Part shown: one piece after another, positions 56,288 to 64,000 of the stretch
Layout: each line of letters opens with the position of its first letter
Numbering within the stretch: the stretch's first letter is position 1
Position numbers and translations under genes: made by a program
Notes under the pieces: model-generated
The model's input: only the letters and a program-made list of their open reading frames with translations
What the model was told of the DNA's origin: nothing
The model's database searches: none
DNA from: Bimuria novae-zelandiae CBS 107.79
Lineage: Eukaryota > Ascomycota > Dothideomycetes > Pleosporales > Didymosphaeriaceae
DNA length: 64,000 bases
Direction: 5' to 3'
NCBI GenBank assembly: GCA_010015655.1
Contig: ML976661.1
Location: 1,110,075 to 1,174,074 of the forward strand

Positions 56288-57298
56288 TCAATTCGACACC
56301 GGAAACGTCGCCTTGACCCTCACGGTAAGTTCCCCGTCTATGCTCTCTAACGTCCCGATGATCTCAACCGACTTCTTCGCGTCGACAGGTTGCTCTTTCT
56401 TTGTAAGATCCTTCCAAAAGGGCAGCCACGACTTCGCAGGCGCCGGATACGGGTCCTGCGGCGGCGCAGTTTGTGGGAGGTTGGGTTTCGAGTAGTTGGC
56501 ACGGAGGATGTAGAAGTTGGTGCTATACGTGGGCTTTGCGTAGGTGATACTCATGGATGTCGGCTGCGCTACTGAGTCTATGCATTCGAGGTCAGTACTG
56601 TTTTTGCCATCGAGACTATTCAGAGGTGTACCGATTGACGCATCGGGCCCCGTGACCATCCGTGCCATGCAGTCTTCAAAGATGGTCGCGATAGCTCCGC
56701 CATGCGCGATCGTCGGCCACCCGCTCAGGGCTGTTCCAATCCATACCACTGCAACCAACTCTTTGGTCTCTGTGTTCCAGAACGCTCTTTGTACGCCTAA
56801 ACCTTTGCTTCCAACGAGGGTCTGTCCGGTGAATGTGCGCGTCTTCTTCTCGTCTTCGTCCTTCGATTCTGCAATGTATGATTTTACGTCCAATTCCACC
56901 CATCCCGGACGCTTTTGTGCATCAACGCTTTCGTCTGAAGGACTGCATTTCGATCGCATCCACTCTACAATGCCGAGCTTGTCGATGTCGGTGGTGAGGG
57001 CGGCGAGCGCAAGTTCGTCCTCTCGACTGCCGGGCACTGGAAGCGCCGGGCTGAGGAAGTTGCGGACCACGAGACCAGCAGAGGCGCCGCCAACTAGGAG
57101 GACCCCATACCACGCGTATACCCAGCGTGAGCGGCGTGGTTGCGGGGGTGGCGCGGCGGAGCCCGGGGCGGTGTTGGAAGCTTTCGAGCGAGCTTTCGCG
57201 TCAGCTTTGGATGATCTTGATCTATAAGTTACATGCTTTAAAGGACCAGCTCGTTGTAATATCGAGATAGAATGTACACGAAAGCTTGAGCGTATCAT
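56288..57298 (-). CDS. Mitochondrial hotdog-fold thioesterase-like protein (FMP10-like)
   Basis: Single exon, 336 residues from the ATG at 57298. I chose this start because it begins a basic, Ser-rich mitochondrial presequence (MIRSSFRVHSISILQRAGPL); the longer frame from 57403 adds 35 unlikely residues. A Pro-rich linker (PGSAAPPPQPRR) precedes one membrane segment (about 59-78, WVYAWYGVLLVGGASAGLVV). The hotdog domain follows: GLGVQRAFWNTETKELVAVVW, GWPTIAHGGAIATIFEDCMA (HGG at 199-201) and PTSMSITYAKPTYSTNFYIL. This is the layout of the fungal thioesterase-superfamily proteins related to yeast Fmp10, inner-membrane anchored. Acyl-CoA thioesterase activity is inferred from the HGG helix; substrate unknown. 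Intact. Confidence 0.82.
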   Translation of the reverse strand: MIRSSFRVHSISILQRAGPLKHVTYRSRSSKADAKARSKASNTAPGSAAPPPQPRRSRWVYAWYGVLLVGGASAGLVVRNFLSPALPVPGSREDELALAALTTDIDKLGIVEWMRSKCSPSDESVDAQKRPGWVELDVKSYIAESKDEDEKKTRTFTGQTLVGSKGLGVQRAFWNTETKELVAVVWIGTALSGWPTIAHGGAIATIFEDCMARMVTGPDASIGTPLNSLDGKNSTDLECIDSVAQPTSMSITYAKPTYSTNFYILRANYSKPNLPQTAPPQDPYPAPAKSWLPFWKDLTKKEQPVDAKKSVEIIGTLESIDGELTVRVKATFPVSN

Positions 57299-57744
57299 TA
57301 TGGGCAATAGCGCATTCACACCGTGCTGTGAACGCTGCGAGAGAAAAGTTGGAGCTTCCCGCACCGATGGTTCGTCAACGCCGAGGCACGATTTTCTTGG
57401 CACGTGGACCCTGGGTGACAGAGATGACTTATTCCAACCTCTGCTTGCCTGAGTGAAGTATGCGGAATTCTATCATTGAATTCGGCTTGAAGAAGTGAGG
57501 ATTGATTGTGTATACTTTTGGTGAGTCTAGGGGTGACGAGTCCGTCGATAGCTTCCCATAATCACGACATCTTCCTTGGGTATCTTCCTGGTCTCCAGGT
57601 ACAACCACTTCCACTCCCTACACCGCGTCCGACCGTTGGCAAGATGCCTGCTCTCATTTCAAATGATCCGACTCAACGAAAGGCAAAAGGTTCCTGCGAG
57701 AAGCGCTGGTCAGCGATGAATCCAGGGAACAGGTCATTCAAGTG
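57299..57744. other. Spacer holding the out-of-frame 3' end of the GFA gene
   Basis: 57672-57744 on the minus strand continues the GFA-type gene in a shifted frame (ALTEHLNDLFPGFIADQRF to a stop at 57672-57674). The rest is the 5' flank of the thioesterase-like gene. Confidence 0.5.
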
Positions 57745-58209
57745 TTCAGTCAACGCACCATCCGTCCATCTGCTGCGTCTGAAAGTCCTTCAATTTGATA
57801 TCCTTGAACATTCGGATCTAAAAGCAGATTAACATTGCATCGCGCTTCTTTGCTGCTTCGCACGCACATTGGTCCCCATGATATCAGGCGACCTGCCCCG
57901 CTTTGGCATCTGCGGATCAAAGAACACCGCGCTCCCGCAGCGCCCACAGAAATGGTGCAAATTCATCTTGGGCCCGAACGTATACGTCTTCAGTGCCTCC
58001 TGTCCGCTCGAAAGCTTGACATGCTCGCGCTCCGGATACACAAGCAGGTACCCGTTCCGAGAGCAGATGGAGCAGTTACACTCGACGATGTTCTGTTGTT
58101 CTAGCGGCGGCGACAGCGTAACGGAGTACTGGACGGTGCCGCAGTGACAAAGCGCTTGGTACGTCTTTGCGTTGGAAGGGTCGAAGGGAGCAAGCTTGAG
58201 GGCACTCAT
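57745..58209 (-). CDS. GFA/CENP-V-type zinc protein, C-terminus frameshifted
   Basis: Exons 58209-57868 and 57816-57745 with a 51-bp intron (GTGCGT...TTTTAG) give 137 residues. The GFA fold is defined by its zinc ligands: CHC (21-23), CNCSIC (44-49) and CGRC (88-91), with HHFCGRCGSAVFF and GRSPDIMGTN as family markers. Proteins of this family (glutathione-dependent formaldehyde-activating enzyme, CENP-V) bind zinc; the reaction of fungal members is unknown. After the intron the reading IRMFKDIKLKDFQTQQMDG runs into WCVD-stop. In the next phase the sequence continues ALTEHLNDLFPGFIADQRFS to a natural stop at 57672, as expected for a complete C-terminus. An extra 4 nt (GGAT/ATGG at about 57762) would explain the shift. 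The gene may be recently damaged or merely shortened. Confidence 0.72.
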
Positions 58210-61200
58210 GCTGACGTGTAGGGTCTACCGCTGGAGACGCAACCAGACAGTAGAAAATAGTGTCACGGTGAAGTGCGCTGTGCTCGAATTTGTCGATATG
58301 CTAATATCATGAGTGTGATCTGGATCAGGCAACTACATATGTGTAGGGTGAGCATGCCCTGCAGGAACGATTCGATTGAGGCTCCGGACGTTTTCCGGAG
58401 AGTTTAGCGCCTAGGTACATGGCAGATGTCTCCGACTCTGCCAATACGACTTCGATACTTGACGCAGTGCTCATCAGGCCCTCCAATAATCCGCAGAGGC
58501 CGAAAGTCAACGTCGTCATTCAACGTCGTCATTCATCCGTTTGGCCTTCCGTTCGCTCACCGTACAAACCTCCCTATGCTTCATCCACGCTCCCACCAAT
58601 ACCTCGCATCATATCAACAAACACCCTACCTACCTAGCACCATACTCTCCACATCCCAGTCCCCATCTCTCCCAACCCACCGCCCCACAAATAAACCACA
58701 CGCGCCCTGATCGCTCCATCCCCCGTCCTAAGCCCACGCATGTTCCACCGCTTTCGCCCACCCCAGCGTGACACCTCCACCGATCCAATTCCCCTGCCCC
58801 GCATACGATCCCGTCCCACGCTCAAACGCACCACCGCGCGCCCGTGACACCTTCGTGCGACCATCGTGGACCGCGCCCTCCGATTGGTGTCTCACACGCT
58901 GAGGGGCTAGTGTTTAGGGCAAGGCCCGGGGGGACGGGCGCGTGTCGTACTAATTCCGCGAGGGGGGTTGGACCTGGTGGGTGGGTGGGAGGTTACGCGT
59001 GCGAGTTGTATTTGGAGGTTTGGTGAGCTGGTTGCTGGTGCGTAGGAATTGGTTGAGGAGGATATTGAGAGTATCATTTGTCGTGGACCCCTGGATGGGT
59101 TTAATAATAATGAACTAGGGCTACAGGGGGTTCAGCGTCATCAGAGAGTCTCGGGACGTCGTAGTGCGCTGTCATGATGGTTAACAACGACATACCTGCG
59201 CTGTATGAAATTGCCTCCGGCAAAGAGAACGTTAAAGCTCACATGAAGTGCTTGAACGGAATTCTAGAGTGTAATAGGAGCCAATCGAAATGCAAAACAA
59301 CAAGGCAGGCATTCCTCAAAACCGTGGGTCAGGAAAGTAGCAGAAACCGTAGTACTGATGACATTGGGCCTAAAAGTCGTCTAGCTGTCTCGCGATTCGA
59401 CCGTACTTATTCGCAAGTCTAAAGACTGAGGAGTAAAATCGCTGTTTAAGATGGGGGTGCCCTCAGCATCCACCTATCAGTATTGAGGAGCGGACATGCA
59501 GGTTTCTCCTCGTGAAAGAAATTCCTTATCCACCTAACGAGGAGAGAGCCGACGGAGAAATGTGCGAGCATATAAACACACCCACGATCATAGTGGTAGG
59601 GACGAGCCTCGTTACGTTATATCTTCTTGAAATGCTAGTTAGTTTGGTGAAGCTCTGCACACCTGTTAAATATCTTACGCACTGTAGTAGGTAAGCTTGA
59701 CCAGCAAATGACGGCTTTGGAAACATGCTGTTCACCATGTACATCTCGGCCTGAATTTATCAAATCATTCCGGCAAGGACACGAAAGAAAACCTCTTGGG
59801 GGATAAGGGAGAACATCCAACGGGCGACTTCCTTGCTCAAATAGCGATCTGGCTACTGAAGTTACTATCAGTAGTGGTTACGTTGAAATTTTACCTAATA
59901 CCTTTTCGCCATGTCCAGGCGTGCACAGTATCTCAGGACTTTTACTACTTGTATTTTGTAAAATGGTTCCTTGGACTCTATTAAACTGAACAGGTGCTAC
60001 TACAAAAACTTCTAGAAACATAAATCGCCATTCAATTTATCCATCATATCTCAGCGATGCGTCGTTTACGGCCAACTCCCAATCTAACGTGCTCGTAAGA
60101 TAGCCCTCCACCAAATTCCTTCCCATAAAGCCGAACATTGAAGTGACAGCATACCACTTCACTTCAACACCTCAGACAAGTCTAGAAGACCGCGACAAGC
60201 CAACACACAAATCTCAACACTCCCTTCCCAACGAGAGAAAGATCTCACACAAAGGCCACGCCTCGGTACAGTAGACTCAGTGCAATACATGTCATTACAG
60301 TAGACAGCAACACAGGCGCTGATGTCATATACTAGGTTACTGTACTGCTCACCAGGGGTTCACATGTCTTCTATGAAGGGCGAAAGCAACACCTGCGGGT
60401 GACCCTCGAGACCGCTGTCTATTTAAACCCCAGCCACGGCAACGGAAGCGCAGATAGCCATATCGTCTACGCACACCACGAAACCTTCGTAAAGCCCGCA
60501 CCACTTCCACCACCAACCGGAGAAAGGCCCTCCCTATCGCCACTCATCATCCGCGCGCCACAAGCAGCTGCACTAGCACTCGATTAGATGCCCACAGTCG
60601 TGTGCAAGGAAGAAAGGCACGAGCCTCGCTGTTCACGGTCTATCAACGCATGAAATTTTTTTCGCAAACTAAGATGATACTCGGTTGTTACAATCAATCC
60701 TGCCACGTACGCAATACGTGCTTCCTTCGCAGCAGCCCTTTCCCCTCATACTCATAGAGAGCGTGCTTATATCCAGTCCCGCGGGAAACCAAACAGCTCG
60801 ACTGAAAAAGACGTGCGTTGATGCGGCGCGATTGGTACAGCGTTGAGGGATGCTGGCCCGGACGGGGGCCTGCGGCATTCCCTTTCGGGTGGGAGAAGCA
60901 GTGTGCTCTCAGACTCTGTTCTGCTGAGTGTTACGTATGGCTGTGAGCTCTCGAGAAGGAGTAGATTGATGGGAGATCCGGGGTTCCTGTTCAGTCAGCG
61001 AGCTATGTATGAGATAAGCTTAATTGTTGTGGTTCAGTGGAGATCGGAAAGGCCAATGCAGTGGCGATGGTTCACTAGTTGATTGCTTTGAAGATGACCC
61101 TTGCGTGAAGAGGCCGTCGTTCACCTGCTGGCAATAGAATGTTCATGTGTGGCTAACTCCACAGATTTCCTAGACAATGTCCTCCTCGAGCTGTTTCATA

Positions 61201-61583
61201 ATCATAATATGAGTTGCCGGCGATTTGTTCCCATGTACAAACACAGGAATTCGTTGGGGGCTGCCGGGTTGATAAGATTCAAGGCCAACATGATTCAGTG
61301 TCCGTGGCGGTACCTAGGTAGTAGGTACGATCCCGTATCAGAATCGGCCGTGTATGAATACCGGTGGCCCATGCACACTCATCGAGGGCAAGCAATACTC
61401 AGCAGAACGTCTCTGGATTAACTACCTCCTATCAGTAATTGCAGATTCGTCTTCGTTCTCATGAATAACTTAGAGCTCAACTTGCCTGCGCGACTTACGG
61501 TGCCCTCCCATGACCACTGTCACTAACCCTGACTAAGCCCAGCACCCACACATCGGCTCTGTCGGCCCTCGAAGACTGCATGA
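58210..61583. other. 3.4 kb without a supported gene
   Basis: Many open frames under 110 codons, none convincing. Notable bits: a doubled CAACGTCGTCATT at about 58508-58534, a C-rich stretch 58560-58800, and a short plus-strand frame at 60399-60587 ending in LIIRAPQAAALALD that might be a real small exon. Nothing else seen. Confidence 0.4.
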
Positions 61584-61895
61584 TCATAGCCGCCGATTTT
61601 CAATCGTATCGCCTGTGATATAATTCACCTCTACGTCCCACTCCTCGCATAAAGTTATCAACTGCTCCGTAGGATTCTGATGTAAGAAAAGGGCGACAAT
61701 GGGGCCACCCAGCTCAAGCGTCCACGCGCCCGAGACCCGCCACCTGGACTCGCCACGCGCGTTCCCCAAGGCGTATTCGCATGCATATCTTAGACCGACC
61801 AACCGTGTCAGCCGGGTTCGACAATCAACATCAGACGTTTTCCTAGGATGCTGATAGATTCGAGAATGCGCAGGTGCAAAAGTAGTAAGCCGCAG
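61584..61895 (-). other. 103-codon protein-like open frame, unidentified
   Basis: Open for 103 codons after a TGA (61896-61898); the codons before the TGA are also open for a short way. The sequence is protein-like: RIYQHPRKTSDVDCRTRL, LRYACEYALGNARGESRW, GAWTLELGGPIVALFLHQ, LITLCEEWDVEVNYITGD. It ends at a stop at 61584-61586. No start Met near the beginning and no domain I recognise. Could be the last exon of a gene or the 3' part of a relic. Confidence 0.35.
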
Positions 61896-64000
61896 TCAGC
61901 AGCAAGCTGTCACTCCGTTGCCAACAGAAGCCTCGCGCGTTCCTAGAATATGCAGCCAGATACATACAACACGATGAATGAGACTCTAGTTCGGCCAAGG
62001 CTGAAGCGCACCACGAAGCGATGGTGTGAGAGCTTCGGGAGGCAAGCCGAGATCAATACGATGATACGGTATTTGTCAAGGAGGATGATGCGTGGCTAAA
62101 CGCGAAGGACCGGAAGCTACCGATTGCCTTTTCGAGAGGGCACTGCAGTGGGACAGTTGGCGGAAGATCATTGAACAAAGCACGAGCTGCTTTGCGAAGC
62201 ACAACCGTGTACTGTTCAACGAGCTTTGTGTCACTCCGTGACGTCGCAAAAGCAAATGGCTTTTGATGGGAGAACCGAAAGCGGCATGTACTCCGTTGGA
62301 GGCGAGGTGAAAGTCACACCAGATCTGCGTAGAGAGAAAAAAGAAGAGAAGAAACGAGAATCGCGTTAAGTCCAGTTCAAGCGCTGGGGGCTTGGAATAC
62401 AGCGGCGGCTCCTATGCCCATACTCCTACTGGCGTAAGTAAACGGAGATATCTTCCACCGCTAGAGAAAGAGAGCAGTGAAATCGACCAGAAGCCCTGAC
62501 CCTCGCGTTCGGGCGAATGTCTGTCGTCCCTACCTTGCTCCCTCTCGACGATCAGATATGCACCCTGTGCGAGTGTTGCAAGCGGGTGCTCAGGCAATTG
62601 GTGAGGGTTTCGCAAGAATGGAACACGAGACGCATTACACGAAATCGAGTCCGATAAGATTGGCCCATCATATTCGGAATGATAGTCTTGCAGCGGTATG
62701 CAGCGGACTAGCGGCGAATAGTCTTAGGTGTAAAAGTCTCTCCATAACTCTCTCACGCGGTGAGACACACCGAATGCGACGGACACGTAGCCTGGGATGT
62801 TATCTCGTCTTCAGGAGCAATGGCCTCGAAACATTGGTCATTGTCTTGGACTTGAATCGGTTACTGAAGCTCCCTTCGGCATGGCTTCATATTGACCTTT
62901 CAAAGAGACTTCGCTGACTCTGAGTCAAGCGGCCTCCCGAGGGCCGAACACACTTGATTCGCCCATCTCAATGACGCTGCCGCTCGGGACTGGCAGCAGT
63001 TGTGAGGACACACATCAGGTCATTTTCAGTGAAGCTGAAGCTGGAGTGGATAGATGTCAAGCAACTTCTTTGTAAGTAGACCTGGTCACCAGTGCATAGC
63101 GAAAGCTGGGGATTTCCCTGCTCGCTCCCACGCTGTCGGATTTCCAAGATCCAGACCAGGTCCGGAGAGGGCTTGGATGGCGTCCGCCTAGCGAAGCGAT
63201 GGTCTTTTAGTGTCGATGCGGGAAATTGAGAAGAGAAACCCGCAGAATCTGGATGTCAACAATAGTTTTCGGCTCCTAGCGTTTCGGCAATACAGACAAT
63301 CTTGTCGGGTCTTCTTCAAAATGGCGACGCAGGGCCGAATCGTGATTATTGATGTTTTCGGCAGTTTTCAAGAGATGCTCTCATGCCTTCTATGGAGCCC
63401 GACAGCACTAGCGGTAGCGCTTCTGGCTCGGTGAGTGCCTGGGCCAGATCCAGCTGAAAGCACATGCAAAGATACACGAAGTTCGCAAGGCTTATCCCGC
63501 GATCTCTGCCTACTCCAGGAAAGAAGCGCCTGATAAACACGAGATGGGTGGCCAATCAAATTTTTTTGGCAACACCTTTCACAACCCAGAGCATAATAGC
63601 CCCAACACAGCGCGGGAATTGCGCAGCGATTGAAAAGGATAGCGGGTACTGTATGCAGCGGTACGCAACCTAAACGTTCTATGCTGCACGTTGTTGGGTT
63701 TGAGCACGCAGCAGGGTTTGGCGAGTCCCAGGCAAATGAAGATTGCAGGCAACTATTGGTTCGATGAGGAGCCGCACAACATGCCTATTGTAGGGAGGTG
63801 CGTTCCGAAATAAAAAGCTGCATGCCAGGACCGTGTGGGGTAGCGGTCATTTCATTTGCAAGTGGTTATTCGAAATGCAAAGGCGTCTGCCGTGTGTCTT
63901 CAAACGCACACGAGGCCAGGCGCGCTTATTTCGGGAGATGATCGGCATGAGCAGCGCGATGCGTAGCACCATTATCGACGGTGCCGAGAAACGGACTACG
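61896..64000. other. 2.1 kb without a supported gene
   Basis: Normal base composition. Open frames up to 146 codons (62477-62917) have no recognisable features and overlap antisense frames. A 62080-62240 plus-strand piece (CLFERALQWDSWRKIIEQ) is faintly protein-like but short. No repeat, tRNA or promoter could be defended. Confidence 0.4.

Noticed and set aside
56544..57227. 227-codon plus-strand open frame
   Set aside because: Antisense shadow of the thioesterase-like gene.
60364..60587. Small gene ending LIIRAPQAAALALD with a possible upstream exon MSSMKGESNTCG
   Set aside because: The intron needed to join them would be only about 35 bp, shorter than any other in the window; noted but not supported.
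62080..62241. Short protein-like frame with ERALQWDSWRKIIEQ
   Set aside because: About 50 codons with no start, flanked by stops; could be chance.
62477..62917. 146-codon plus-strand open frame
   Set aside because: No recognisable features and low-complexity Arg/Ser content; not convincing as a gene.
1..64000. tRNA, rRNA and CRISPR features
   Set aside because: No B-box GGTTCGAATCC-type tRNA motif, rRNA segment or regularly spaced repeat array was seen on reading; a covariance-model search would be needed to exclude small RNAs.

Overview
The window is nuclear DNA of a filamentous ascomycete (Pezizomycotina; Dothideomycetes is my best guess from the gene families and the AT/GC compartments, but this is inference). 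Signs are short GT-AG introns of about 50-80 bp with CTAAC/CTGAC-like branch sites, fungal families (SPX-domain phosphate transporter, ML-like/TRP-like membrane protein, DUF3669, HET domain, arginosuccinate lyase) and very AT-rich blocks rich in TpA, in which transposase codons are changed C-to-T or G-to-A. That is the signature of repeat-induced point mutation (RIP).

Layout. 1-11600 is an AT-rich, RIP-degraded repeat block. It holds two solo LTRs with intact 5-bp target duplications, a 233-bp TA-flanked MITE, a 1.9-kb pogo/Fot1-like transposon, a small hairpin, a 1.8-kb element with short LTRs and a 440-bp MITE with long inverted repeats. 11600-18600 is a GC-balanced island with an LPMO-like secreted protein, a secreted beta-propeller and two decayed genes, one a HET-domain gene. 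18600-32400 is a second AT-rich block. At its core is a nested stack: a pogo-like element (21732-28152) interrupted by the short-LTR element and by an inverted dimer of a retrotransposon 5' end with a 5-bp target duplication; two further pogo-like elements follow in tandem. 32400-64000 is gene-bearing: a Cys-rich secreted protein, two tandem secreted beta-propellers, the SPX transporter, a DUF3669 gene and a broken paralogue, an ML/TRP-like channel or carrier, a 71-residue small membrane protein, ARG4, a broken LETR-type gene, a nonsense-split small frame, a mitochondrial hotdog thioesterase-like protein and a GFA/CENP-V-type gene with an apparent frameshift. From 58.2 kb to the end I see almost no convincing gene.

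How it fits together. The genes do not form an operon or an obvious biosynthetic cluster. The housekeeping genes (ARG4, SPX transporter, thioesterase) look intact. Several accessory genes are interrupted by TAA, TAG or TGA in otherwise continuous frames, mostly where CAA, CAG or CGA would be expected. This would fit RIP leaking from the transposon blocks into neighbouring genes, or RIP of gene duplicates. Three secreted beta-propeller paralogues of one family lie in the window, two of them in tandem.
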